Shown: positions 1-7,646, counted from the stretch's first letter. The stretch is 64,000 nucleotides of DNA from Anaerosporomusa subterranea (GCF_001611555.1 NZ_LSGP01000013.1:310001-374000); one strand, 5' to 3'. Translations and numbers: made by a program. The notes: generated by a model not told the origin, from the sequence alone.

Positions 1-52
1 TTTTCTTTTCTTCTTAACTGGCATAATATCAAGAAAATTAATAAAACAACAA

Positions 53-280
53 ATGTCAGCACAAGGATTATTTGTTAACCTTATTATTTATATTGCATTA
101 GTCTCTACGTGTAAATTTCTCTTAAGATTAATGGATCAACTAGTTTCTTTAGATGATGCAATCATAATCATTACTACCTATCCTATGTTTGCAATAGTCT
201 TACTCTTTGTCTTCTTGATTGAGGCTTATCGAATGGTAATATGGGTATTTAGGAAGGTGAGTAATCCAAACGACGTCTGA
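53..280 (+). CDS. Small two-TM membrane protein, unknown
   Basis: This 75-residue protein starts at ATG and has two hydrophobic stretches (about residues 5-25 and 43-60), so it is probably a small inner-membrane protein. No family is recognised. There is no good ribosome binding site (the upstream sequence is A-rich). The stop is about 20 nt before the first copy of a repeat found four times in this patch, the same arrangement as the next two small ORFs. The function is unknown; a toxin, an immunity protein or a remnant are all possible. Confidence 0.45.
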   Translation: MSAQGLFVNLIIYIALVSTCKFLLRLMDQLVSLDDAIIIITTYPMFAIVLLFVFLIEAYRMVIWVFRKVSNPNDV

Positions 281-302
281 TAAATAGAAAGCCAATCACA
301 GA

Positions 303-385
303 CCCCAAACCTTGATTTATCAAGGTAAGCCCAGCAGGTTTCAACCAAACTCATATATATTCAACTCTCACCACAATTCGCCTAA
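303..385. repeat. Dispersed repeat, copy A
   Basis: First of four related copies. It opens with an imperfect palindrome (CCTTGATTTATCAAGG), continues through CAGGTTTCAACC, then an AT-rich ATATATTCAACT segment, and ends at CACAATTCGCCTAA. It is shorter than copies C and D and lacks their GACTGTCA tail. It lies between two small membrane ORFs. Confidence 0.75.
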
Positions 386-442
386 TTCCTATATACTTGA
401 TACTTCACTCGAATATAATGGTAAAGGGTATTTGGAAAGTGA

Positions 443-676
443 GGTAAGACTATCATACGAAACACTCTTTATAAGATATATCTAATTGCGCTGTTAGGAT
501 TTTTAGTCTTTGTTGCTCTAAAATACGGCAAGCTATCAGATTTAGTCGTATTACTTGGCTTCGGTTATGACAAAGACGTTAATTATTCATATAGCTCGTC
601 TGAAATTCTTGGATACATTGTGTTAGCTATTATTATTTTTGTAGTATGTGCCTTTTTGGGATTACCACCATGGTAA
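443..676 (+). pseudogene. Small membrane ORF without a canonical start
   Basis: An open frame follows the stop at 440-442 and ends at the TAA at 674-676. It encodes about 77 residues with two hydrophobic segments and ends in GLPPW. There is no ATG, GTG or TTG in the first half. The only candidate starts are ATC (452) or ATA (455), 7-10 nt after a GAGG at 441-444. A TATAAT lies at 413-418 without a convincing -35. It resembles the neighbouring small membrane ORFs in size and topology. It is either a decayed gene or a gene with a rare start codon; the second is less likely. Confidence 0.4.
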
Positions 677-754
677 GAGGGGTTCTGGGTTCAACCATGT
701 AAATCCTGACCTAATAGTTGTTACATCATGAAGATGCCAGATGGTCACACCAAG

Positions 755-854
755 AAAAACCTTGATTAATCAATGTAGGCTCAAAGACAGGTTTCAACCA
801 TATCCATACATATTCAGCTACCAGCACAATTCGCCTACAGACTGTCATATCAAG
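755..854. repeat. Dispersed repeat, copy B
   Basis: Second copy. The palindrome is slightly degraded (CCTTGATTAATCAATG). It is followed by GTAGGCTC, GACAGGTTTCAACCATATCC, then ATATTCAGCTACCAGCACA, and closes with TCGCCTACAGACTGTCA. GTAGGC near the left end and GCCTAC near the right end could pair. It ends about 40 nt before the next small ORF. Confidence 0.78.
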
Positions 855-892
855 CAAGTGACAGATTCATCTGGCTGATTGGGGGAATAGCA

Positions 893-1099
893 TTGCGGTT
901 TATTAAGTCAATACTTTTCATTTTCGTCCTCATATCCTTGTTGCCACTATACCTCATTTTTCTGGTATTTTCTTTATTTGTAGCGTTTGAGCCGCCAGCT
1001 ATCCCGCAAAACGACTCTGCAGGTGGGGAAATGTTGTATCTAGCTATAAAGGCACCATATAGGTTCGTCAAAGAACTATACAAGAATGTTGTACAATGA
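893..1099 (+). CDS. Small membrane protein, unknown
   Basis: This 68-residue protein uses a TTG start preceded by a GGGGGA site 6 nt upstream, the best ribosome binding site of the small ORFs in this patch. Residues 5-33 are strongly hydrophobic; the C-terminal half is short and basic (KAPYRFVKELYKN). No family is recognised. It sits between repeat copies B and C. An overlapping minus-strand frame (850-1083) has no ribosome binding site and looks like a shadow. Confidence 0.45.
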   Translation: MRFIKSILFIFVLISLLPLYLIFLVFSLFVAFEPPAIPQNDSAGGEMLYLAIKAPYRFVKELYKNVVQ

Positions 1100-1112
1100 T
1101 GCGGTTAGAGAA

Positions 1113-1244
1113 CCCAAAATCCTTGATTAATCAAGGTAGGCTCAAAAGACAGGTTTCAACCATATCCATATATATTCAACTGTCAGCACAATTCACCTAC
1201 AAACTGTCACACCAAGAAATGAGAAGCATTGCCATCATTACATT
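1113..1244. repeat. Dispersed repeat, copy C (long form)
   Basis: Third copy, with a perfect 16-bp palindrome (CCTTGATTAATCAAGG) at its left. It shares with copy D a long right part that runs from CACAATTCACCTAC through an ACTGTCAC segment to AGCATTGCCATCATTACATT. Copies C and D are direct repeats that flank the HEPN-like gene at 1303-2013. Confidence 0.8.
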
Positions 1245-1302
1245 CCGCCAGTAGGTAGGGGGAGGGGTCATATACTTGCAGACTTTAGCAGGGGGAGTTT
1301 CA

Positions 1303-2013
1303 TTAAGGCTTTGCGAAGTGCTTGCGCTCACTCCACATACTTCCAAATTCGTATCGAGAATATGGGTTAATGTTTTCATGATAGAGATATTGTTTCAAAT
1401 TTTCTAAGCATGAACAGCATAGTTTTTCGAATAGACCCACTGGAAACCCCAATTCCCATGGTCCATTTATATAACTATGGTAAAATGCCGAAGTATCTTC
1501 GTTGTCTTCAATGGCATATCCAGGCTTCCTGTATTCATGAATTAGCCTGTTTCGATATGCGTAGAATAATTCGGAATATCTTGCTTTCGTTACTGCAGAT
1601 TCTTCCGCATTTTCTATATCAACTCTCTTATCTGGAAACGTCAACATTTTGCTTCCTTCGTCAAAAACGGGGTCAGCACTTGAGTCATAAACATGACCGC
1701 TTTCCCATGTGGCAATTTTTTCCCTGGTTGTGAGCAATAGTCGACTACTTTCTTTCTCTTCATCGGTGAGCATAAAATCCAGATTTAACTCAAGTTGAAC
1801 TAGGCTAATTTTATCTTTATCTGCCCAATTTCCGTAATTTCTAACGAACGTCTTCATTCTATCGGAGGGAGATTTCTTGGGATACCTTGCTCTGCCAAGA
1901 GCATCAAGTATCGTAACGTATATTATTTTCTGATATAATTTGTTGTTTAATTCCTTGACTTTATGAATCTCCTCGTTAAAATGACTAATAAACTGATTAA
2001 TTTTGTCATGCAT
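1303..2013 (-). CDS. HEPN-like protein, possible RNase or toxin
   Basis: This 236-residue soluble protein is not assigned to a named family. The visible clue is YRNRLIHEY (about residue 157), which fits the R-x4-6-H motif of HEPN RNases within a helix-rich, charged protein. The C-terminus is aromatic and ends in WSERKHFAKP. The start is ATG at 2013, 10 nt after AAGGAG; a TTG two codons earlier is possible but sits only 4 nt from the site. The gene stands alone, opposite in strand to the small membrane ORFs, and is flanked by direct repeats C and D. HEPN domains are common in toxin-antitoxin and anti-phage systems, but no antitoxin partner is evident. The HEPN assignment rests on one motif and is tentative. 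Confidence 0.5.
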   Translation of the reverse strand: MHDKINQFISHFNEEIHKVKELNNKLYQKIIYVTILDALGRARYPKKSPSDRMKTFVRNYGNWADKDKISLVQLELNLDFMLTDEEKESSRLLLTTREKIATWESGHVYDSSADPVFDEGSKMLTFPDKRVDIENAEESAVTKARYSELFYAYRNRLIHEYRKPGYAIEDNEDTSAFYHSYINGPWELGFPVGLFEKLCCSCLENLKQYLYHENINPYSRYEFGSMWSERKHFAKP

Positions 2014-2233
2014 ATACAAGCAACTCCTTTCTTGTAAGTGTTTACCAAATTCGACACCCTGGTTCTAGTTCCTTTCATAATAATGCAAATAATTCTATGA
2101 TAATCAAAGTAAGTTAAATTCCAACCGATTAGAACTCCTTGTAAGCCATACTCATAAAGTCTCGTAGGGTTTCTATCGTACCCACAGAAGTAAGTTCGTC
2201 CTAGAGCCATTAGACCGATGCTATCACCAATAA
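2014..2233. other. Intergenic stretch upstream of HEPN-like gene
   Basis: There is no supported gene here. An open frame of 87 codons (2210 to 1947, minus strand) starts at ATG but lacks a ribosome binding site and runs into the HEPN-like gene in another frame. Its first 50 codons have no competing gene, so it could be a remnant. No clear promoter is seen. Confidence 0.4.
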
Positions 2234-2361
2234 CCCAAACCTTGATTTATCAAGGTAGGCTTGAAGCAGGTTTCAACAATAACCATACATATTCAACTGA
2301 TACCACAATTCACCTACAGACTGTCACATCAGGCAATGAGCAGCATTGCCATCATTACATT
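2234..2361. repeat. Dispersed repeat, copy D (long form)
   Basis: Fourth copy, with the CCTTGATTTATCAAGG palindrome, GTAGGCTTGAAGCAGGTTTC, CATACATATTCAACT, and the same right-hand tail as copy C (CACCTACAGACTGTCACATC, then AGCATTGCCATCATTACATT). It ends 6 nt before the inverted-repeat element at 2368-2537. Confidence 0.8.
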
Positions 2362-2367
2362 TAGCCT

Positions 2368-2537
2368 GTCGGATAACATCTATTATGTCTAAGTAACCAG
2401 CAAGGGTGGGCGTGAAAATTGCATCTACAGATTAATTCATTCGATTGCAATTTTCATGACGACCCATGCGTTTCAATCAGGGGTCATGAATATGACCTCT
2501 CTTTACTGGTTACTTAACATAATAGATATTATCGGAC
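2368..2537. repeat. Inverted-repeat element with two internal hairpins
   Basis: The arms 2368-2400 and 2506-2537 are complementary at about 30 of 33 positions, with one bulged base. Inside are a hairpin of roughly 20 bp (2404-2425 with 2443-2465, carrying TGAAAATTGCA and TGCAATTTTCA) and a 9-bp hairpin (2479-2487 with 2492-2500, GGTCAT/ATGACC). Together they would form a three-way junction in single-stranded DNA or RNA. No reading frame is evident. It may be a MITE-like non-autonomous element or a structured RNA; the sequence alone does not decide. Confidence 0.7.
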
Positions 2538-2551
2538 GTAAAAAAGAGAGT

Positions 2552-2581
2552 AAAAAGAGGCTTAAAACTAGCCTCTTTTTT
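2552..2581 (-). terminator. Terminator of the VanW gene
   Basis: A perfect 10-bp stem (AAAAAGAGGC / GCCTCTTTTT) with a 9-nt loop lies just after the VanW stop codon. A/T tails on both sides mean it could act in both directions. Confidence 0.8.
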
Positions 2582-2588
2582 GTGGCGC

Positions 2589-3932
2589 TTATTTTGATTT
2601 TCCTTTTGTTTTTGCACCAACGCGAACAATCTTGTTGACTGGATTATATGTATCGTCCGCCAATGGTTCACGATTGAGTTCTTGTCCCTTGACGCTTCGT
2701 ATCCGCGCAGTACTGACATGAAAACCTTTTTGCCCAACCTGGGTCGTAATTTGAACACCGGGATCGAGATCTGGATCTTGAATATATTCCGTCTTTGGCT
2801 CGACTGTAGTTAAGTCTGTTGTTACTATTCGAACCATTGGTTTGTCAGGTAGTGATTTGCCAAGTACTTTAACAATTAGTTCATTAGTTTTAGTTTCTAT
2901 GGAAATATACACAGAGTCAGGCAATGGATTCTTGATCTTTAAATCGAGTTTCGAATCAAAATCAATTGTTGCATCAAGACCAATTGGAACATATCCTGCC
3001 GGGCGGAAATGCGGTGAACGCTCGATTATTGTCAAATCGGCCAGCAATGCCGCGTTGTATAAGGTGCTGCTGACTTGGCAGATGCCGCCTCCCCAATCGT
3101 CGGCTAGCTGCTCTTCGTTAACATAAGCTGGAGCCTTGCGATAGCCGCGCTGCTCGGTTCGTGGACCAACGCTAGCATTAAAGGAAAGGGTTTGCCCTGG
3201 ACGTAGCAAAGTTGCATCTAGGCTATTGGCAGCTAAGTAAATATTTTGATTACGTGCTGTTTCGGCCGAATTAAATTCTGTTCTGTATTCACCTAAGACG
3301 TAATTGATATGCCGCAGATCCTCTTCGCTAACAGCAGGCACAACATCGCGGGTGGTTAAACTAACGGCTGGTTGAGAATTAAAGATAGCATTCTTCACGG
3401 CTTGCAAACTATTTACATCCAGTTCCCGGCCCTTACTCCCTGGAATAATGACAAAGTCATCATCATTTTCATGGCGAATTGACGCTGGCTTGGCAGCAAT
3501 ATAAAATTCTTTTGCTAAATTTTCCAGCAGGGTTGCCAACTTTGCTTCATTGAAAAATAGAACCGGCTTAACATCATGAATGCTGTGTAAAGCAAAAAAA
3601 CGATGAAACAAATTGCCTTGACGCGGCTGTAAATAGGCGACTTGTGCTGTTCCTATCTCGTCAAAAGCTAAGTCGATATCTTTAGATTCAATCCACCATT
3701 GTTTATCCTCAACGGTAATAAGGAGAGAAGTTGAATTAAACGGAATGGAATTACTTAGTGCAGTTCGTGCATCCTCGATTGTTAGTCCGCTGATATCTGT
3801 CTCCCCTACTCGCACGGCAGGGAAAATATGCTGATCATGGCTGAGGGCTGTGTCAACAGCAATAATGTTAGCCCCCAAAAGCGCAAAAAGCAAAGCTAGA
3901 TAAAGTCCTATTCGTTTCAATAACCGACGCAA
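2589..3932 (-). CDS. VanW family protein with G5 domain
   Basis: This 447-residue exported or membrane-anchored protein has an N-terminal TM/signal segment (residues 7-26), a putative peptidoglycan-binding region (about 40-200), and a VanW domain (about 215-340, with FNASVGPRTEQRGY and GGGICQVSSTLYNAALLA). A G5-like domain follows (about 370-435), and the tail is Lys-rich. The start is TTG, 7 nt after GGAG. VanW proteins occur in many Bacillota outside vancomycin resistance clusters; they are linked to the cell envelope but have no established enzymatic role. No other van genes are present, so this is not evidence of glycopeptide resistance. Confidence 0.85.
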   Translation of the reverse strand: MRRLLKRIGLYLALLFALLGANIIAVDTALSHDQHIFPAVRVGETDISGLTIEDARTALSNSIPFNSTSLLITVEDKQWWIESKDIDLAFDEIGTAQVAYLQPRQGNLFHRFFALHSIHDVKPVLFFNEAKLATLLENLAKEFYIAAKPASIRHENDDDFVIIPGSKGRELDVNSLQAVKNAIFNSQPAVSLTTRDVVPAVSEEDLRHINYVLGEYRTEFNSAETARNQNIYLAANSLDATLLRPGQTLSFNASVGPRTEQRGYRKAPAYVNEEQLADDWGGGICQVSSTLYNAALLADLTIIERSPHFRPAGYVPIGLDATIDFDSKLDLKIKNPLPDSVYISIETKTNELIVKVLGKSLPDKPMVRIVTTDLTTVEPKTEYIQDPDLDPGVQITTQVGQKGFHVSTARIRSVKGQELNREPLADDTYNPVNKIVRVGAKTKGKSK

Positions 3933-3978
3933 GGTTACTCTCCTATCCTACATCATACTGGCGCAGGCGCGTCTGATG

Positions 3979-4003
3979 CGAATTCCCCGCTCCAGGCGGG
4001 GAA
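3979..4003. other. Strong GC-rich hairpin between genes
   Basis: A perfect 10-bp stem (AATTCCCCGC / GCGGGGAATT) with a 5-nt loop lies between the PRC-barrel gene and the VanW gene. No T-run follows on either strand, so it is not a classical terminator; it may stabilise an mRNA end or be part of a repeat. Confidence 0.55.
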
Positions 4004-4025
4004 TTACAATTACTTGGCAGTCTGA

Positions 4026-4805
4026 TTAAGAAATACTCATCGATAATTCGACAAATTTGCCAGCTAGCTTAGCTTTTTGCAGCACAGCCTCTGTAATTTC
4101 TTCACCTTGTTCGATGACTACTACGCCGCTTTCAGCTTCGATCCGACGACTGGAGGTCTTACCCAGTAGATATTTTCGCTGCTTTTCTTCAAACATCTTT
4201 GCTAAGTCATCGGTTTCTTGCGCAGGTTCAACAGGCTCTTGATCCACTTCTAGATTTTGTACTGTTTCTTCACTAATAGGCGTTAGGGCATCGAATACAG
4301 GTGATGGAGCAGAGCTTACTGTTTCCAACCGCACAGGCTGCAATTCATTTTCAGCAGAAATGATGAGGACATCTTTGCCATATGTAATAACGCGTTGAGC
4401 CGAGAGACTACGAGTCTCTCCTGCTTCCTCAATTAAGCACTCGACGATTTTCCCATCAGCATCAATAACGATTTCGGCTACTGTTCCGCTAATATTGCCA
4501 ACGCGGGTTAATGCCAAAGCGCCAACCACATTTGCATTTTGAAATAGTAGGTTATCGAACGTTGAAGATGGAGTTACAGACATAATATCTGCTTCAGTGT
4601 TGATAGTTACTGCATATTCACCCAGACCACTGATGGCGGAAAAAGGTAATGCCTTAGCTCCTAAATACCATTTTCCATCATCGATCAGCAAAGCCGCGAC
4701 TCTGCCAGCAGCAGCATCAATTACAAGCTGATTTACGGTTCCCAATTCTTTACCTTCTTGAATACTGACGACAGTTAAGCCAATGATTTCACAGCTCTTT
4801 TTCAT
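4026..4805 (-). CDS. PRC-barrel domain protein (long)
   Basis: This 259-residue protein has two PRC-barrel-like repeats: about residues 1-80 (opening EIIGLTVVSIQEGKELGTV) and about 85-155 (LTRVGNISGTVAEIVIDADG). An acidic linker and a charged C-terminal extension (to 259) follow. The first 155 residues closely match the protein at 5684-6160. PRC-barrel domains mediate binding in photosynthetic reaction centres and RimM; the role here is unknown. Its start overlaps the end of the TPR membrane gene upstream (ATGA-type overlap), so the two are probably co-translated. No membrane segment is present. Confidence 0.75.
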   Translation of the reverse strand: MKKSCEIIGLTVVSIQEGKELGTVNQLVIDAAAGRVAALLIDDGKWYLGAKALPFSAISGLGEYAVTINTEADIMSVTPSSTFDNLLFQNANVVGALALTRVGNISGTVAEIVIDADGKIVECLIEEAGETRSLSAQRVITYGKDVLIISAENELQPVRLETVSSAPSPVFDALTPISEETVQNLEVDQEPVEPAQETDDLAKMFEEKQRKYLLGKTSSRRIEAESGVVVIEQGEEITEAVLQKAKLAGKFVELSMSIS

Positions 4806-5602
4806 GTATTAGAACCCCCAGTTTCTTCAGACTCTTGGAGTTGCTGCAATTTTGACAGCAACTCATGGATTTGTCGCTCGATAGCGATTTTACCATGTAT
4901 AGCAGAAAAGTTAAGACTGTCAGATAAGAGTTTGATCGCTTGCTGATATTCCCTTGCATGCTTCAGTGAATCTACAATCTGCAGAATAACTAATGGTGCG
5001 GCTTCACTATGGGGATTTGCGTCAAGTACTTTTTGAAAGAGTTTAGCAGCAGAGTGATAATCTTGCTGTTCTTTCAAATGAAAGGCTAATTCTAGTTGTT
5101 CGTCAAAAGTCTCGGGTGTAGAAAAAGCCTCATTAACGCTTACGGTTTCAACGCTGAGTGAGGCTTGTTCTTCCAAACACGATTGTTCACATGGAGGATT
5201 GACTATTTCTGTCTCGCACACAAAGTGATTAGCCGATCCTTGTACCATTTCTTGCTCTTGTACAAACAATGTCGCAGATACTGCTTCTAGGGGCGTAGGC
5301 TCGCTAAGACAAAGTGCCGTTTCAGACTCTGATTTCTGCGTGCAGTCGTCAAGCTTTTCATCATAGTAAGCCAAAAAATACGCAAAAATCACCGAGAAAA
5401 CAGATAATACGCCTAACGTTCCCATCCAATCGGAATAACGGATGATAACTTTTGGCAATGCCATACTAACGAATAAGGAACAGGCGACGCATAGAATCAG
5501 TGGAATTATCCTCATCTTTATGCGAAGTATTTTATTAAGTAAAAAATATAATACGATAGCTGCTCCAGATGTAGAAAGCAGCGCAATAAAAAAATAATTC
5601 AC
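4802..5602 (-). CDS. Membrane protein with C-terminal TPR repeats
   Basis: This 266-residue protein has three hydrophobic segments in the first 85 residues. A long acidic, Glu/Ser-rich linker follows (about 90-165), then a TPR-like region (about 165-245) with EQQDYHSAAKLFQKVLDANP. The TPR part resembles the protein at 6175-6621. The start is probably GTG with a weak upstream site. It is followed at once by a PRC-barrel gene, as is its paralogue. It is likely a membrane-anchored scaffold; no enzyme motif is visible. Confidence 0.7.
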   Translation of the reverse strand: MNYFFIALLSTSGAAIVLYFLLNKILRIKMRIIPLILCVACSLFVSMALPKVIIRYSDWMGTLGVLSVFSVIFAYFLAYYDEKLDDCTQKSESETALCLSEPTPLEAVSATLFVQEQEMVQGSANHFVCETEIVNPPCEQSCLEEQASLSVETVSVNEAFSTPETFDEQLELAFHLKEQQDYHSAAKLFQKVLDANPHSEAAPLVILQIVDSLKHAREYQQAIKLLSDSLNFSAIHGKIAIERQIHELLSKLQQLQESEETGGSNT

Positions 5603-5683
5603 AGCATCACCAGCAATAGTTATTACTTACATTTTATATAAGAGAATGGCTTATATGTATTAAGTCTGAGACTTTTATCCTTG

Positions 5684-6160
5684 TTATGCGAGGTCTTGTT
5701 CAGCAACAATGATCACATCTTTGCCAAAGGTTAGAATGTACTCACTAGAAAGCTGGGCTGAACCTCTTCCATTGGCAAGTTCAAGTTCACAAGCGGTAAT
5801 TTTGCCTGCATCATCGACTGTATATTCGATGATCTTGCCCTGGATTCTACCTGACTTTGTTAGAACTTTTGCGCCAATAACTTTTACGCCAACGTTCAAG
5901 AGGCTGACGATGTCTGGAGAAGCTGCGACAGATGCCAAATTGTCAGAGTTTTCTACCATGACGGCATACTCGCCAATCCCGACAATGGCCATAAATGGCA
6001 GTACCTTTGCACCATAAAACCATTTACCGTCGTCCACAACTAGAGCGGCAACAGTTCCGCCAGCAGGGTTAATAACTAGCTCTTTAACGACCCCAAGTTC
6101 CTTGCCCTCAGTAATGCTAATTACCTTAAGCCCTAGTATTTCTGCGTTTTTCTTCATCAT
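5684..6160 (-). CDS. PRC-barrel domain protein (short)
   Basis: This 158-residue protein has two PRC-barrel-like modules and no C-terminal extension. It aligns along its whole length with the first 155 residues of the protein at 4026-4805 (shared ILGLKVISITEGKELGVV-type start and VVDDGKWFYGAKVLPF). ATG at 6160 is chosen because AGGAGG lies 10 nt upstream; a GTG three codons earlier would overlap that site. It follows a TPR gene by 14 nt and probably shares its mRNA. Confidence 0.75.
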   Translation of the reverse strand: MMKKNAEILGLKVISITEGKELGVVKELVINPAGGTVAALVVDDGKWFYGAKVLPFMAIVGIGEYAVMVENSDNLASVAASPDIVSLLNVGVKVIGAKVLTKSGRIQGKIIEYTVDDAGKITACELELANGRGSAQLSSEYILTFGKDVIIVAEQDLA

Positions 6161-6174
6161 TTTATGCACTCCTC

Positions 6175-6621
6175 CTAAATAGCTTCCCCTAGTTTATTCC
6201 ATTCCGCATATTCCGCATCAATTTCAGCGACAACCGCAGCCGGAATTCGTGAAAATGCTACGAGACTGAATCCTTTAGCCAGTAATACATTTTTAGTTAT
6301 CCGAAGATAAGCGATCATATTGATAAACTCTTGTTGTAAAGGATGATTACACATAAGAGCCGGAAGTTTTTGTGCATTAGAGAACAATGCAATAGCTTCA
6401 TCATAACTTCCTTTACTTTTTAGAAGGGCACCTATTTCTATGACTAAATAAGGAACAGTTGAAGCGCTTGGTTGTGAAGCAAGCGCACGCGTAAATGCAC
6501 TCAGCGCTTCGTCGTATTTTCGTAGTTCTTTTGCCGCAAAACCATCGCTCATCAACAATTCGGCAGATATTGAATCTAGGGTTGAATTCAGAGTGTTGTC
6601 AGAATAACTGCAAGAATGCAT
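6175..6621 (-). CDS. TPR-like protein, unknown
   Basis: This 148-residue soluble protein has about two TPR-type helix pairs (residues 25-95, with ELRKYDEALSAFTRALASQP and KGSYDEAIALFSNAQKL). It looks like a version of the C-terminal half of the protein at 4802-5602 without the membrane segments. It is immediately upstream of a PRC-barrel gene. It probably acts through protein binding; the partner may be the PRC protein. Confidence 0.65.
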   Translation of the reverse strand: MHSCSYSDNTLNSTLDSISAELLMSDGFAAKELRKYDEALSAFTRALASQPSASTVPYLVIEIGALLKSKGSYDEAIALFSNAQKLPALMCNHPLQQEFINMIAYLRITKNVLLAKGFSLVAFSRIPAAVVAEIDAEYAEWNKLGEAI

Positions 6622-6741
6622 ACGTATACCGCCGCCTCGTTGTCAATAGTTCATTTCCTCAGGATCATTTATTCGACATCATGACGGGAAATCCTGTTAA
6701 GAAAGGAAATAAAGAAGAGGTATTTGTCGAAAAATACAAGA

Positions 6742-7260
6742 TTAATTCAATGGGAACGGACAAAATCCAAGTTTCTCCCATGATTTGTTAATACACACCC
6801 GTAAAACGCTTTCTACACGACGCGCCATTATCTTTTTGAGTTCTGCTGATGACGATGCAAAGAGTCTGACTGCTGGGCTTGCACTACTGATGCTCACTTG
6901 GCGGTAAAATGCTGCTGTTTTTTCAAATATACTATTTACTAGCCATAGCCGAAGAAATTGTTGAGCTGGATCTTGGATTGTTTTGGCGTAAGTGGCAATG
7001 ACCATCTGCCATTCTGCTTCATCGGGGATAATGTTAGAGGTAATTGACGGGAAGGCTATAGCATCAACCTCCGTTAGAGTAGCATCTTTAAGGGTTTGTA
7101 AAAATTGTTGTTGAAACGTAAGAAACACATTCATGGCGGGCAAAAGAGCGTCAGATGACTCCTGTGTTTGCTTCAATAGCTCAGACAAATTATTTTCTTC
7201 CATTTGCAACGCAAAGTCGAGGCGGTCTTTACTTTTATTCGCTTGAGTGTTCTTGCTCAT
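6742..7260 (-). CDS. Hypothetical helical protein
   Basis: This 172-residue, mostly alpha-helical, soluble protein has a polar N-terminus and no recognised domain. It begins at ATG with AAAGGA about 10 nt upstream. It is separated from the TPR gene by 120 nt and may start this group of genes. It has one Cys in the last third and another near the C-terminus (FCPFPLN). The function is unknown. Confidence 0.6.
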   Translation of the reverse strand: MSKNTQANKSKDRLDFALQMEENNLSELLKQTQESSDALLPAMNVFLTFQQQFLQTLKDATLTEVDAIAFPSITSNIIPDEAEWQMVIATYAKTIQDPAQQFLRLWLVNSIFEKTAAFYRQVSISSASPAVRLFASSSAELKKIMARRVESVLRVCINKSWEKLGFCPFPLN

Positions 7261-7321
7261 AAATAAAATCCTTTCAAAGCCGATTAACGTAGAATCATAT
7301 TATTTTTAGAAAGCAATATAG

Positions 7322-7347
7322 AAAAAGACCCTTTAGCATTGGGTCTT
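7322..7347 (-). terminator. Terminator of the tautomerase gene
   Basis: A stem of 7 bp (AAGACCC / GGGTCTT) is followed by a run of U on the minus strand, 11 nt after the tautomerase stop. Confidence 0.8.
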
Positions 7348-7357
7348 CTTCAAGTCA

Positions 7358-7543
7358 CTATCTATCTGAGCGTAAAATTCCGCCTTCGCCAAAATGAGTC
7401 TTCTGCATTTCACAGATCACAATTTTGACGGCTTCTATTGGACAGCCTGCTGTTTCGACAATCGCGTCAGTTACTTTTTTCACCATGTCTCGCTTTTGTT
7501 CAATACTGCGCCCTTCAAGCAATTCAATGTGGACGATCGGCAT
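7358..7543 (-). CDS. 4-oxalocrotonate tautomerase family protein
   Basis: This 61-residue protein fits the tautomerase superfamily: after Met removal the N-terminal Pro (MPIVHIELLEGRS) is the usual catalytic base. The length matches the family. ATG at 7543 is chosen over a longer frame because AAGGAGG stands 7-8 nt upstream and Pro is then residue 2. The gene is alone between two terminators. Substrate and pathway cannot be told from sequence; many such small members have no known role in aromatic degradation. Confidence 0.88.
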   Translation of the reverse strand: MPIVHIELLEGRSIEQKRDMVKKVTDAIVETAGCPIEAVKIVICEMQKTHFGEGGILRSDR

Positions 7544-7646
7544 AATGATACCTCCTTGTCGATTATAATGTGCTGTATTCGATAGAATACCGGTTATTTC
7601 CTGCATTTGTACTTCGCCGATACAGTGACTTCAAAACTATTATTTG

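Noticed and set aside
850-1083. Minus-strand frame over the small ORF at 893-1099
   Set aside because: No ribosome binding site and composition typical of an antisense shadow.
303-2361. The repeats as a CRISPR array or an integron attC array
   Set aside because: Copies are too long and spacers are unequal and contain genes, so not CRISPR. A RYYYAAC-like ATTCAAC occurs inside the copies, but no matching GTTRRRY stands at the opposite end, so attC is not supported.
2589-3932. VanW as part of a vancomycin-resistance cluster
   Set aside because: No vanA/B, vanH, vanX, vanR or vanS gene in the vicinity; VanW homologues are common without resistance.
6681-6791. Short plus-strand ORF of 36 codons
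   Set aside because: Weak ribosome binding site, overlaps the end of the gene at 6742-7260, no recognisable product.
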